A stretch of 25,402 nt of DNA from JBBQBQ01 sp038317685 (GTDB lineage: Bacteria; Desulfobacterota; Desulfuromonadia; Desulfuromonadales; DDH964). The stretch covers positions 1-25,402 of the forward strand of contig JBBQBQ010000015.1 of NCBI GenBank assembly GCA_038317685.1. Reading direction: 5' to 3'. This document shows positions 10,269 through 18,837 of this stretch, one piece after another (within the stretch, counting starts at the first letter, position 1; the number at the start of each line of letters is the position of its first letter). Made by a program: the position numbers and the translations under genes. The notes beneath the pieces are model-generated. The model was not told where the DNA came from and made no database searches. It was given only the letters and a program-made list of their open reading frames with translations.

Positions 10269-10339
10269 GACCAAGACCCGGGTGTCAGACAGGGTGGATA
10301 GGGGTCGAAACACGGTGGTTGGGGTGTACGGTCGGGGTC

Positions 10340-12745
10340 TCAGGGGGTCTCCAAATCCATGCGGAAAAAGTCACGGGCCTTGAGTTTCAGAGCCTCCAGG
10401 GCGGTGCGGGTCGGGGCGGTGCCGGGGGCAAAGGCTTCAATAACAGCCTGGGGATTTTCTTCCGGAACGAGCAGGCCGGTCGCGGCATCGATCGGTCGGA
10501 ACTCGATGCTGTCGGGGACCGGAAATTCCCGGGGCGGGTAGCGTTTGGCAACCGCGTCCATGAAAGCGACCCAGGCGGGGAGTGCGGCGCGGGCGCCGGT
10601 CTCTTTCGAACCCAAGGGCCGTTCCTGGTCGAAGCCGACCCAGGTCACCGCGACCAGTTGGGGGAAGAAACCAGCGAACCAGGCGTCCTTGAGATCGTTG
10701 GTGGTGCCGGTCTTGCCGGCTGCCGGCCGGCCGAGGCTTTTGGCGAGCTGGCCGGTGCCGTTCTGCACCACGCTCTCCATGAGGTTGGTGATCAGGTAAG
10801 CGGTCTCCGGCGAGATGACCCGTTCCGCGGAGAGGCGGATCAGCCGCTGGCCCGGCCCGGGGCCGCCGGGAAAATCGGCAGGATCGGTTGATTCGAGGAT
10901 GCGTCCGTCGCGGTCGCGGATCGAGGTTATGTAGCTCGGCGTCAGCCGCACCCCGCCGCTGGCGAAGACGGTGTAGGCCGTGGCCAGTTCCATGGGCGTC
11001 ACTGCCGCGGACCCCAGGGCCAGGGTCAGGTCGCGGGGGAGGGGGGATTCGATGCCGAGTTTGCGGGCGTAGTTGATGACATAGCCGACGCCGATGTCCT
11101 CCAGGACCTTGATGGTGACGACGTTGGCCGAATGGGTCAACGCCTCCCGGAAGGTCATCGGACCGCCGAATTTGCCGCCATAGTTCTTCGGCTTCCACTC
11201 GATCTCCTCGCCGGACGGGGAACGGTCTTTGTAAATCACCGGGGTGTCGAGGATGACCGTGGCGGGGGTATAACCCTTGTCGAGGGCTGCTGCGTAAATG
11301 ATCGGTTTGATCGCCGAGCCGGGAAGGCGACGGGCCTGGATGACCCGGTTGAACTGGCTGCGGGCGAAGTCGTAACCGCCGACCATGGCTTTGACCTGAC
11401 CGTTCTGGGGGTCGATGGCCACCAACGCGCCTTCCGCCTCCGGTTCCTGTTCCAGGGCGAGTTTGAGGGGTCCCTGGGCCGGGACCTCCAGAATTTTGAC
11501 CTCAAGCAGGGAGCCGACCGGCAAGCGGGAATCTCCCCCGTCGAGATTGCCGTGAGCCCGCATGCCGCGCGGGGCCAGCCGCACCGTGCCGGCCCATTGG
11601 CAGTCAGTCAGGGGAATTTCCCCTCTGCGATCACCGATCCGGACCTCCAGCGCCGGGCCGTGGGTCCCGGACAGAACCCCCTCTAGAACGCGGCCGCTGA
11701 CCAGCGGGCTCCTGGCCAGGTCACTCCTCTGGGCGGCGAGGAAGGCGGCCTCCTCGGCCTCACTGAAGACCTGCTTCGGCCCCCGGTAGCCGCGGCGCTT
11801 GTCGAGGTTGCGCAGGTTGTCGCGGACCGCATTTTGGGCCGCCTCCTGCAGGGCCAGGTTCATGCTGGTGCGAACTTCCAGACCTTCAGAGTAGAGCGTA
11901 TCGGCGCCATAGGTCCCTTCCAGATAGCGGCGCACCTGTTCGCTGAAATAGGCAGCGAGGTTGCCATGGTCGTTGCCATGGGAGCGGATGACCAGCTCCT
12001 GGCTTTCGGCCATCTGCGCCTGCAAGGGAGCGATATATCCTTCCGCCACCATGCGGCCCAGGACGTACTTCTGGCGTTCCTTGGCGCGAGGGAAGTTCTG
12101 ATAGGGGGAATAGCGGCTCGGCGCCTGGGGGAGGCCGGCGAGAAGGGAGCACTCGGCGAGGGAGAGCTGGTCGATGGTTTTGTCGAAATAGGTTTCGGCG
12201 GCGGCCGCCACCCCGTAAGCGCCGTGGCCGAGGTAGATCTGGTTGAGGTAGAGGAAAAGGATGTCTTCTTTGGAAAGGGTCTTCTCCATCCGCCACGCGA
12301 GGATTGCTTCCTTGAACTTGCGGGAGAATTTTTTTTCCGGGGTCAAAAGGAGACTTTTGGCGACCTGCTGGGTGATGGTGCTGCCCCCCTGGACGATGCC
12401 GCCGGCGAGTACATTCTTCATCGCGGCGCGCAGGATCGAGATCAGGTCGATCCCTTGATGCTGGAAGAAGTTGGAGTCCTCGGCGGCGACGAAGGCCTGG
12501 ATCAGCTGCTTCGGCATTTTGGCGACCGGCACCACGATCCTTCGCTCCCGGGCATATTCGGCAATGGTGCCGCCGTCGTCGCTGAGGACGCGGGTAATGA
12601 TCGGTGGTCGGTAGTCGGCGAGGGTATCGACCTTGGGAAGCGTGCGGGCAACGTAAAGGTAGCCGCCGAGCAGAACGGCGGCACCGAAGCAGGCGAGGCC
12701 GAGCAGCGTCAGGAGGGAAAACAGGATGGAACGAGGCAACTTCAT
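10340..12745 (-). CDS. Penicillin-binding protein 1A, bifunctional glycosyltransferase/transpeptidase
   Basis: Class A penicillin-binding protein of 801 residues that polymerises glycan strands and cross-links peptidoglycan in the periplasm. The ATG at 12745 is chosen over the TTG 18 bases upstream; a GGAG motif precedes it by about 8-10 bases. A membrane anchor spans about residues 7-31. The GT51 domain has VAAEDSNFF (Glu89), GGSTITQQ (120-127), KFKEAILAWRME (Glu147) and LNQIYLGHGAYGV. The transpeptidase domain has the nucleophile SAIK (Ser477-Lys480), SAN (539-541) and KTG (678-680). The segment between the two domains, about residues 330-435, fits the OB-like insert of PBP1A. It leads the patatin-like lipoprotein gene. 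The order and motifs fit mrcA/ponA, but the paralogue is not certain. Confidence 0.95.
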   Translation of the reverse strand: MKLPRSILFSLLTLLGLACFGAAVLLGGYLYVARTLPKVDTLADYRPPIITRVLSDDGGTIAEYARERRIVVPVAKMPKQLIQAFVAAEDSNFFQHQGIDLISILRAAMKNVLAGGIVQGGSTITQQVAKSLLLTPEKKFSRKFKEAILAWRMEKTLSKEDILFLYLNQIYLGHGAYGVAAAAETYFDKTIDQLSLAECSLLAGLPQAPSRYSPYQNFPRAKERQKYVLGRMVAEGYIAPLQAQMAESQELVIRSHGNDHGNLAAYFSEQVRRYLEGTYGADTLYSEGLEVRTSMNLALQEAAQNAVRDNLRNLDKRRGYRGPKQVFSEAEEAAFLAAQRSDLARSPLVSGRVLEGVLSGTHGPALEVRIGDRRGEIPLTDCQWAGTVRLAPRGMRAHGNLDGGDSRLPVGSLLEVKILEVPAQGPLKLALEQEPEAEGALVAIDPQNGQVKAMVGGYDFARSQFNRVIQARRLPGSAIKPIIYAAALDKGYTPATVILDTPVIYKDRSPSGEEIEWKPKNYGGKFGGPMTFREALTHSANVVTIKVLEDIGVGYVINYARKLGIESPLPRDLTLALGSAAVTPMELATAYTVFASGGVRLTPSYITSIRDRDGRILESTDPADFPGGPGPGQRLIRLSAERVISPETAYLITNLMESVVQNGTGQLAKSLGRPAAGKTGTTNDLKDAWFAGFFPQLVAVTWVGFDQERPLGSKETGARAALPAWVAFMDAVAKRYPPREFPVPDSIEFRPIDAATGLLVPEENPQAVIEAFAPGTAPTRTALEALKLKARDFFRMDLETP

Positions 12746-12774
12746 GGGGGGCAGACTCCGCAACCAAAGCTTGT

Positions 12775-12804
12775 CTTATAGCACAGCAGGAGGGTTCTGA
12801 GCAA
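12775..12804 (-). promoter_or_regulatory. Candidate sigma-70 promoter for PBP1A
   Basis: Read on the minus strand there is TTGCTC (12804-12799), an 18-base spacer and TATAAG (12780-12775), ending 29 bases before the PBP1A start. The -10 box matches at five of six positions; the -35 box is weak. It lies back to back with the candidate promoter of the cytochrome gene. Confidence 0.4.
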
Positions 12805-12813
12805 GGTTTGCCA

Positions 12814-12843
12814 TTGGCGCCCCCAAAGGGGGTGTGGTATAGT
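12814..12843 (+). promoter_or_regulatory. Candidate sigma-70 promoter for the dihaem lipoprotein, with a spacer palindrome
   Basis: TTGGCG (12814-12819), an 18-base spacer and TATAGT (12838-12843) make a plausible plus-strand promoter about 48 bases ahead of the cytochrome start codon. The spacer contains the perfect palindrome CCCCCAAAGGGGG (12820-12832, apart from its central base). This could be an operator or only a chance GC-rich inverted repeat. Confidence 0.4.
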
Positions 12844-12891
12844 TCCTCCCAATGTTGCGCCGGTTGATCGGAGTTTCATCAAGGAGGAGTC

Positions 12892-13215
12892 ATGAAGCGA
12901 AGCGTCGCCATCCTGCTGGTGGCAGGAGTGACCGTCTGGGGTTGCGCCATGTTCCGTTCCTGGACGGCGATCCCCCCGCCAGGCGGTTGCGATCAGTGCC
13001 ATACCGTGCCGATCAACAACGATTGGCAATTGGCCTACAAGCCGGCGACCATCAACGACGAGACCGGTCGCAATGCCTGGCAGCGACCCGAGTCGATCGT
13101 GCCGCCTGAGGTTTCCTCGCTCGAGGAAAAAAAGGTCACCGAACAGCGTTGCTTCCGCTGCCACAAGGGCCCCGATACGGCCCATGCGGAGTATAAGGGG
13201 CGCTACCACCACTAA
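12892..13215 (+). CDS. Small dihaem c-type cytochrome lipoprotein
   Basis: Protein of 107 residues with two haem-attachment motifs, CDQCH (33-37) and CFRCH (87-91), so it should carry two covalent haems. The N-terminal signal ends in VWGC with Cys18, a lipoprotein-type site, which suggests membrane anchoring in the periplasm. Several histidines, including the C-terminal pair, could serve as distal ligands. A strong AAGGAGGAG ribosome binding site lies just upstream of the ATG at 12892. Such small multihaem proteins are typical of metal-reducing and sulfur-reducing Desulfuromonadales, where they carry electrons in the envelope. It is not recognisable as a named cytochrome, and its redox partner is unknown. 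It is divergent from PBP1A and 211 bases ahead of pyk. Confidence 0.85.
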   Translation: MKRSVAILLVAGVTVWGCAMFRSWTAIPPPGGCDQCHTVPINNDWQLAYKPATINDETGRNAWQRPESIVPPEVSSLEEKKVTEQRCFRCHKGPDTAHAEYKGRYHH

Positions 13216-13377
13216 CGGGGCTGATGAGAAATGCCCTCGACTTTGGCGCATCGTTCCTCCCCGACCGACCGCTGATTCCCCAGGATTTCAGGCACCCTGC
13301 TCTGGGCCTTGTTTCTGCACGTAGAGATCGGGGTTTTGAGCATTCCGACCACCCCGTTCTGCCGCAACGCCAGCCGC

Positions 13378-13410
13378 AAGACCCTCTCCAGCGCCGGGAA
13401 GGGTCTTTTT
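13378..13410 (+). terminator. Intrinsic terminator or attenuator just ahead of pyk
   Basis: AAGACCCT (13378-13385) pairs perfectly with AGGGTCTT (13400-13407), and a run of five T ends at 13410. The inner bases can add three pairs after one mismatch. A second hairpin, CGGGGT (13329-13334) with ACCCCG (13351-13356), lies upstream. The terminator ends only 16 bases before the pyk start codon and directly before its GGAGGA ribosome binding site. It may end the cytochrome transcript or act as a leader attenuator for pyk. Confidence 0.7.
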
Positions 13411-13426
13411 ATCATCGGAGGATATC

Positions 13427-14875
13427 ATGTTTCGTCGCACCAAGATCGTTGCTACCCTTGGACCCGCCAGCGATTCGGAGGAGCGGCTGCTGGCCCTGAT
13501 GGAGGCCGGGGCCGATGTCTTTCGTCTCAACTTCTCTCACGGCCAACAGGCCGACAAAGCGGTCCTGATCAAACGCATCCGCGAGCTCTCCACCCAGCGC
13601 CGGCGGGCGGTCGCCATCCTCGGCGATCTGCAGGGACCGAAGATCCGCACCGGGGTCATGGCCGGCGGCGCCCTGGAATTGACCGCCGGCGAGGAGGTGA
13701 CGATCACCACTCGCGACGTGGTTGGGGCCGACGGCCTGATCCCCACCATCTACAGCGCGCTCCCCGGTGATGTCCATCTCGGTGATCCGATCCTCCTCGA
13801 CGACGGCCTGCTCGAACTGGAAGTTTTGGAAAGCGGCGAAACCGAGGTGCGCTGCCGGGTGCGGGTCGGCGGGACCCTCAAGGACCGCAAGGGGATCAAC
13901 CTGCCGGGGGTGGCGGTTTCGGCCCCGGCCCTTACCCCCAAGGACCGGGAGGATCTCGCCTTTTGCATCCGCCAGGAGGTCGACTACGTCGCCCTTTCCT
14001 TCGTACGCTGTGCCGCCGATGTCATCGAACTCAAGGACATCCTGCTGCGGGAGAAGTCCGATATCCATGTCATCGCCAAGATCGAGAAGCCGGAAGCTGT
14101 GGCCGATTTCGATGCTATCCTCGCCGTCGCTGACGGCATCATGGTCGCCCGCGGCGATCTCGGGGTGGAGATGCGCCCTGAAAAAGTCCCGCTGATCCAG
14201 AAGCGGATCATCCGCCAGTGCAACATTGCCGGCAAGCCGGTCATCACCGCGACCCAGATGCTGGAAAGCATGATCGAACACCCCCGGCCGACCCGTGCCG
14301 AAACCTCCGACGTTGCCAACGCCATCCTCGACGGGACCGATGCCGTCATGCTCTCGGCTGAAACCGCCTCGGGGAGATACCCGGTGGAAGCCGTGGCTTT
14401 GATGGTAAAGGTGGCCGAGGACGTGGAGGGGGATTCGGCCCTTCAAGAGCGTGCCTATCATCCCCTCGGCGAAATGCTCGGTTACCGGCGTCTCCCCGAG
14501 GCGATCGGCCAGGCCGCCTGCCGGGTGGCGGATATGATCGGGGCCGCCGCTATCCTCGCCTTTACCCAGACCGGAAGCACCGCGGCGCTGGTCGCCAAGT
14601 ACCGGCCGGCGCTGCCCGTCTTCGCCGTCACCCCGACCCAGGCGGTGCGCCGCCGCCTGACCCTCTATTCCGGGGTGCGTTCCATCCGGGTCGATATCGA
14701 GGGGGACACCGAGGGCCAGATCCGTTCGGTCGAAGCAGCGGTGCTGGAGGCCGGTGTCCTCAAGCGTGGCGACGTCGTCGTCATCACCATGGGGAGCCCG
14801 GTGTCCGCGCCGGGGACAACCAACCTCCTGAAGATTCACCGTCTGGGAACCAGTCCCTTTTACGAAGTCCATTAA
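13427..14875 (+). CDS. pyk: Pyruvate kinase
   Basis: Glycolytic enzyme transferring phosphate from phosphoenolpyruvate to ADP, giving pyruvate and ATP in the cytoplasm. It has 482 residues, near the usual 470-480. The N-terminal barrel starts with RRTKIVATLGPAS and continues with FRLNFSHG (R33, N35, S37) and GDLQGPKIR (D67-R74). The B domain lies at about residues 75-170. The active-site signature VIAKIEKPEAV and the MVARGDLGVEM segment follow, then ATQMLESMI and the C-terminal allosteric-type domain, ending in GSPVSAPGTTNLLKIH. The ATG at 13427 has a strong GGAGGA site. A terminator-like hairpin sits immediately upstream, so expression may depend on read-through or attenuation. It is the last housekeeping gene before the accessory cassette. 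Confidence 0.97.
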   Translation: MFRRTKIVATLGPASDSEERLLALMEAGADVFRLNFSHGQQADKAVLIKRIRELSTQRRRAVAILGDLQGPKIRTGVMAGGALELTAGEEVTITTRDVVGADGLIPTIYSALPGDVHLGDPILLDDGLLELEVLESGETEVRCRVRVGGTLKDRKGINLPGVAVSAPALTPKDREDLAFCIRQEVDYVALSFVRCAADVIELKDILLREKSDIHVIAKIEKPEAVADFDAILAVADGIMVARGDLGVEMRPEKVPLIQKRIIRQCNIAGKPVITATQMLESMIEHPRPTRAETSDVANAILDGTDAVMLSAETASGRYPVEAVALMVKVAEDVEGDSALQERAYHPLGEMLGYRRLPEAIGQAACRVADMIGAAAILAFTQTGSTAALVAKYRPALPVFAVTPTQAVRRRLTLYSGVRSIRVDIEGDTEGQIRSVEAAVLEAGVLKRGDVVVITMGSPVSAPGTTNLLKIHRLGTSPFYEVH

Positions 14876-15001
14876 GTTCAGGGAGTGGTTTGGGGTGCTG
14901 TCCGGTGCGATTCTCCTCTGGGAAAACAGGCCCTTGTCGGCTATGATGGGCGCCGGAGAGCGGTGCCTCGGGGTGGGACGCTGCTGTCCCCCGGGAGCCC
15001 G

Positions 15002-17869
15002 ATGCAATTTACCGACTACCAAGCCAAATACTTCGCGTATGAGCTGACCAAGCGCTGCCCTTCGGATAGCATCGAGAAACTTGCTGCCACAGTCGCCGGG
15101 GCGCAGGTCGATCTGAATCCCCATCAGGTCGATGCGGCGCTCTTCGCGTTCAAGTCGCCACTTTCGCAAGGGGCGCTTCTGGCCGATGAAGTCGGTCTCG
15201 GCAAGACCATCGAGGCGGGGCTGGTCATCTCGCAGAAGTGGGCCGAGCGCAAGCGCCGGATTCTGGTTATTACCCCGTCGAATCTACGTAAACAGTGGCA
15301 TCAGGAGATGAACGAGAAGTTTTTCCTTCCCTGTACCATCCTCGAAGCCAAGCCCTACAACGCCGCCATCAAGCAGGGGAACTTCCGCCCCTTCGACAAT
15401 CAGGATGCCGTCGTTATCTGTTCCTATCAGTTTGCCTGCGGCAAGGCCGCTGATGTTCATGCCACGCCCTGGGATCTGGTCGTCATCGACGAGGCCCACC
15501 GGCTGCGCAACGTCTACAAACCCGCCAACGTTATAGCTAATACCCTCAAGCGTGCCCTGGCGCAGAAACATAAATTACTGCTGACGGCGACGCCGCTGCA
15601 AAACTCCCTGCTCGAACTCTTTGGTCTGGTCAGTTTCATCGATGAGTACACCTTCGGCGACCTGAAGAGCTTTCGCGAGCAGTTCGCCAATCTGAATCAG
15701 GAGCAGGTCTTCCAGACGTTACGGGATCGGCTGCGGCCGGTCTGTCACCGCACCCTGCGGCGGCAGGTCACCGCCTACGTGCCGTACACCAAGCGCCACC
15801 CGCTGGTCGAGGAGTTTACCCCGGAAGAGGGTGAAGACCGTTTGTATGCGCTGGTCTCCGATTATCTGCAACGCGACAATCTTCAGGCACTGCCTGCCAG
15901 CCAGCGCACCCTGATGACGCTGGTGCTGCGCAAGCTGCTGGCGTCGTCGACCTTCGCCATTGCCGGTGCTTTGAATACGATTTCCAACCGCCTTAAGCTC
16001 AAACTTAAACGCCAGGAACCGACTCTGTCGTTGGAAGATGAGCTGGATGAGGATTACGAAGCCCTCGATGAAACCGCCGAAGAGTGGGACGATGTAGGGG
16101 CGATTCATGAATCGCCCATGACCGCAGAAGAAATCGGTGCGTTGGAACGGGAGATCGCCGACCTCGATGGCTTTGCGCATCTGGCCACCTCCATTGAGCA
16201 CAACGCCAAAGGCAAGGCACTGCTCAAGGCCCTCGGGGTGGCGTTCAAGAAGACTGTGCAACTCGGCGCTCCGCAGAAAGCGATCATCTTCACCGAGTCG
16301 CGCCGTACCCAGAGTTATCTGCTGCGCCTGCTGGCCGACAGCCCGTATAGTGAGGGGATCGTTCTCTTCAACGGCTCGAATGCCGACGAACGCTCGAAGC
16401 TGATCTATGCGAATTGGGTCGAACGTCATCGAGGGAGCGACAAGATCACCGGTTCGCGCACGGCGGATATGCGTTCGGCGCTGGTCGATTACTTCCGCGA
16501 CGAGGGGCGGATCATGATTGCCACCGAGGCTGGGGCCGAAGGCATCAACCTTCAGTTCTGCTCGCTGGTGGTCAATTACGATCTCCCCTGGAATCCCCAG
16601 CGCATCGAGCAGCGCATCGGCCGCTGTCATCGTTACGGGCAGAAGCACGACGTGGTCGTGGTCAATTTCATCAACCGCAAGAACGAGGCCGACCAGCGGG
16701 TCTTCCAGCTCCTCTCCGAGAAGTTCCAACTCTTCGAAGGGGTCTTCGGCGCCAGCGACGAGGTTCTCGGCGCCATCGAGTCGGGGGTCGATTTCGAGAA
16801 GCGCATTGCCGACATCTATCAGCGCTGCCGCCAGACCGACGAGATCAAATCAGCCTTCGATCAGCTTCAGCTCGAATTGAGTCTGGAGATCAACGAGGCG
16901 ATGACCTCAACCCGGAAGAAACTGCTGGAGAATTTCGACGACGAGGTGCGCGAAAAGCTCAAAGTTCGCGACGAGGATTCCAAGGCCTATCTCAACCGCT
17001 TCGAGCGGCTGCTGATGCAGTTGACCCGCCACGAGCTGCGCGATCATGCCGACTTCCAGGGCGATGCCACCTTCCGCTTGCGCTCTCACCCCTATCCGGA
17101 GCAGGCCAAGCAGATTCCACTCGGTCTCTACGAACTGCCACGGCGCAGCGGTGAGGCGCATCTCTTCCGGCTCAACCATCCCTTGGCCGAGGCCTTGGTG
17201 GAGTGCGCCAAGGGGCGGTCACTGCCGCTGGCCGAGATGCGCTTCGATTACGACAGTCACGCGGGGAAGGTCACCATCCTGGAGCCGCTGCGCGGGAAAT
17301 CGGGCACCCTGACCGCGTCGCTCTTTTCCGTTGAGTCCCTTGATCAGGGGGAGGATCACATCATCCTCTCGGCGGTCAGTGACGATGGTGTGGCTCTCGA
17401 CGAAGAGACGGCGGCACGGCTGCTCAGCCTGCCGGGGGAAGTCGCTGGCGAGGTTGCTGGGCGTCAGAGTCTGGAGCAACTGGAGGGGCTGACCCGGCAG
17501 AAGCAGTCCGCCATTCAAAAGGGGATTTCCGAGCGCAACGCCAAGTTCTTCGAGGCCGAGGCCGACAAGCTCGATGGCTGGGCCGACGATCTTAAGCTCG
17601 GCTTAGAGCGGGAGATCAAGGAGATTGACCGGCAGATCAAGGAGGCGCGGCGGTCAGCGACGACAGCGCTGACACTGGAGGAGAAGCTGGTCGGGCAGAA
17701 GCAGATCAAGGCGCTGGAGTCGCAGCGCAATCAGAAGCGGCGATCGCTCTTTGAGGCGCAGGATCAGGTCGATCGGCAGCGTGAGGAGCTGATAGCGCAG
17801 ATCGAGGGGAAGTTGCAGCAGCAGACAGCGCTGGTCACCATTTTTACGATTCGTTGGGGGGTCGAGTAG
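15002..17869 (+). CDS. SNF2-family DEAD/DEAH-box helicase of a defence-type cassette
   Basis: Large superfamily 2 ATPase of 955 residues, probably a DNA translocase. The ATG at 15002 is preferred, because the conserved start (MQFTDYQAKYFAYELTKRC) begins there; the frame is open upstream to a GTG at 14885. Motifs in order are DEVGLGKT (Walker A, residues 62-69), ILVITPSNLRKQW, DEAH (163-166), LLLTATP (192-198) and, near residues 510-550, EGINLQ to QRIGRCHRYGQ. An acidic linker at about 340-380 contains an in-frame REP-like palindrome encoding residues 365-373. A long charged coiled-coil region covers about 820-940. The domain plan resembles RapA and the SNF2 helicases of DISARM (DrmD) and similar defence loci. 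Neighbours include TcmP/Gp37 and type III mod/res genes, which supports a defence role by inference. Confidence 0.9.
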   Translation: MQFTDYQAKYFAYELTKRCPSDSIEKLAATVAGAQVDLNPHQVDAALFAFKSPLSQGALLADEVGLGKTIEAGLVISQKWAERKRRILVITPSNLRKQWHQEMNEKFFLPCTILEAKPYNAAIKQGNFRPFDNQDAVVICSYQFACGKAADVHATPWDLVVIDEAHRLRNVYKPANVIANTLKRALAQKHKLLLTATPLQNSLLELFGLVSFIDEYTFGDLKSFREQFANLNQEQVFQTLRDRLRPVCHRTLRRQVTAYVPYTKRHPLVEEFTPEEGEDRLYALVSDYLQRDNLQALPASQRTLMTLVLRKLLASSTFAIAGALNTISNRLKLKLKRQEPTLSLEDELDEDYEALDETAEEWDDVGAIHESPMTAEEIGALEREIADLDGFAHLATSIEHNAKGKALLKALGVAFKKTVQLGAPQKAIIFTESRRTQSYLLRLLADSPYSEGIVLFNGSNADERSKLIYANWVERHRGSDKITGSRTADMRSALVDYFRDEGRIMIATEAGAEGINLQFCSLVVNYDLPWNPQRIEQRIGRCHRYGQKHDVVVVNFINRKNEADQRVFQLLSEKFQLFEGVFGASDEVLGAIESGVDFEKRIADIYQRCRQTDEIKSAFDQLQLELSLEINEAMTSTRKKLLENFDDEVREKLKVRDEDSKAYLNRFERLLMQLTRHELRDHADFQGDATFRLRSHPYPEQAKQIPLGLYELPRRSGEAHLFRLNHPLAEALVECAKGRSLPLAEMRFDYDSHAGKVTILEPLRGKSGTLTASLFSVESLDQGEDHIILSAVSDDGVALDEETAARLLSLPGEVAGEVAGRQSLEQLEGLTRQKQSAIQKGISERNAKFFEAEADKLDGWADDLKLGLEREIKEIDRQIKEARRSATTALTLEEKLVGQKQIKALESQRNQKRRSLFEAQDQVDRQREELIAQIEGKLQQQTALVTIFTIRWGVE
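16094..16117 (+). repeat. REP-like palindrome inserted in frame in the helicase gene
   Basis: A GTAG tetranucleotide (16094-16097) is followed by the perfect 20-base palindrome GGGCGATTCATGAATCGCCC (16098-16117). GTAG next to a palindrome is the known layout of REP elements mobilised by RAYT transposases. Its 24 bases are a multiple of three and encode a short peptide starting VGAIHESP. The palindrome differs from the CTTGC-loop REPs found around the RAYT gene, so it belongs to another family. Confidence 0.8.
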
Positions 17870-17948
17870 AAAGTACGATCAAAGTGACTTTTTCTGTCTC
17901 GGGCCGAGGGCAACATATGCTAACAAGGACGCTTATTGGAGGGGGACA

Positions 17949-18836
17949 ATGGCAGATTCCTTACAGAACTTTGGTGGTGATTGGACGGCAGAAAAGCTGT
18001 CGAGGGTGCAGAAATACCTGACGGCATACACAACCGCCCTCAAAAACACTTCGTTCAGGTTGATCTACATCGACGCCTTTGCCGGCACCGGCTATCGGAA
18101 CATCAAGAGCATCGACAATCAGCAAGGGCTGATGTTTCCCGATCTGGCCGAAGGGGAGGCAGAAGCCTTTCATGCCGGCTCAGCCAGAATCGCGCTGGAA
18201 ACCAGCCCACGTTTCGCCGACTACTATTTTATCGAACAGTCAGCGAAAAAATGCGCCGAGCTTGAAAAACTCAAGGAAGATTTTCCCGAACAGGCGCAGA
18301 ATATTCATATTCTCAACGAGGATGCCAATGCGGCACTGTTGCGGATTTGTGATGCCTCGTGGAAGCGCCGAAACCTGCGCGCGGTGCTCTTTCTCGATCC
18401 CTTCGGCATGAACGTATCGTGGCAGACCATCGAGGCCATCGCCAAGACCGAAGCCATCGACATGTGGTACCTTTTCCCCCTCGGCGTGGGCGTTAATCGG
18501 CTTCTGACCAAGGATGGGGTTATCCCGGACGCGTGGCAAAAGAAGTTGGACAATATTTTCGGCTGCTCCGACTGGAAGGAGAATTTCTACAAGACCGAAG
18601 TCAGGCAGGGGTTGCTGTGGGATGAAGAGGTAACCACCAAGACCGGCGACTTCGGTCAGATTGCCGACTACTTCGTCAAACGATTGGACAGCATTTTTGC
18701 CGGAGTGGCGAAGAAACCGTTACAGCTCTATAACTCGCGAAAAAATCCGCTTTATTTGCTCTGCTTTGCCTGCGGCAACAAAAATGGCGCACCGATTGCG
18801 CTCCGCATTGCCGAGAATATTTTGAAGGGAAATTGA
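17949..18836 (+). CDS. tcmP: Three-Cys-motif partner protein TcmP, methyltransferase-like
   Basis: Protein of 295 residues matching the TcmP family, which typically occurs next to a Gp37/Gp68 three-cysteine protein, as here. The N-terminus has the family hallmark FGGDWTAEKL (8-17). YIDAFAGTG (40-48) looks like a SAM-binding motif I, FIEQ (94-97) like the acidic end of motif II, and LFLDPFG (147-153) resembles the DPPY-type catalytic loop of methyltransferases. A Rossmann-type methyltransferase fold is therefore likely, but the substrate is unknown. A strong GGAGGGGG site precedes the ATG at 17949. The stop codon is one base from the ATG of the DUF5131 gene, so the two are probably translationally coupled. 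The gap from the helicase is 79 bases. Confidence 0.88.
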   Translation: MADSLQNFGGDWTAEKLSRVQKYLTAYTTALKNTSFRLIYIDAFAGTGYRNIKSIDNQQGLMFPDLAEGEAEAFHAGSARIALETSPRFADYYFIEQSAKKCAELEKLKEDFPEQAQNIHILNEDANAALLRICDASWKRRNLRAVLFLDPFGMNVSWQTIEAIAKTEAIDMWYLFPLGVGVNRLLTKDGVIPDAWQKKLDNIFGCSDWKENFYKTEVRQGLLWDEEVTTKTGDFGQIADYFVKRLDSIFAGVAKKPLQLYNSRKNPLYLLCFACGNKNGAPIALRIAENILKGN

Positions 18837-18837
18837 C

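Noticed and set aside
14885..15001. N-terminal extension of the helicase from the GTG at 14885
   Set aside because: The extra 39 residues are low-quality GC-rich translation, while the conserved family start begins at the ATG at 15002.
13412..15169. Long minus-strand open frame (585 codons) opposite pyk
   Set aside because: It runs antisense through pyruvate kinase, whose motifs are complete on the plus strand. Long antisense frames are expected in GC-rich genes, and the translation shows no recognisable domain.
15719..16729. Minus-strand open frame of 336 codons opposite the helicase
   Set aside because: Antisense shadow of conserved helicase motifs; no ribosome binding site or domain is evident.
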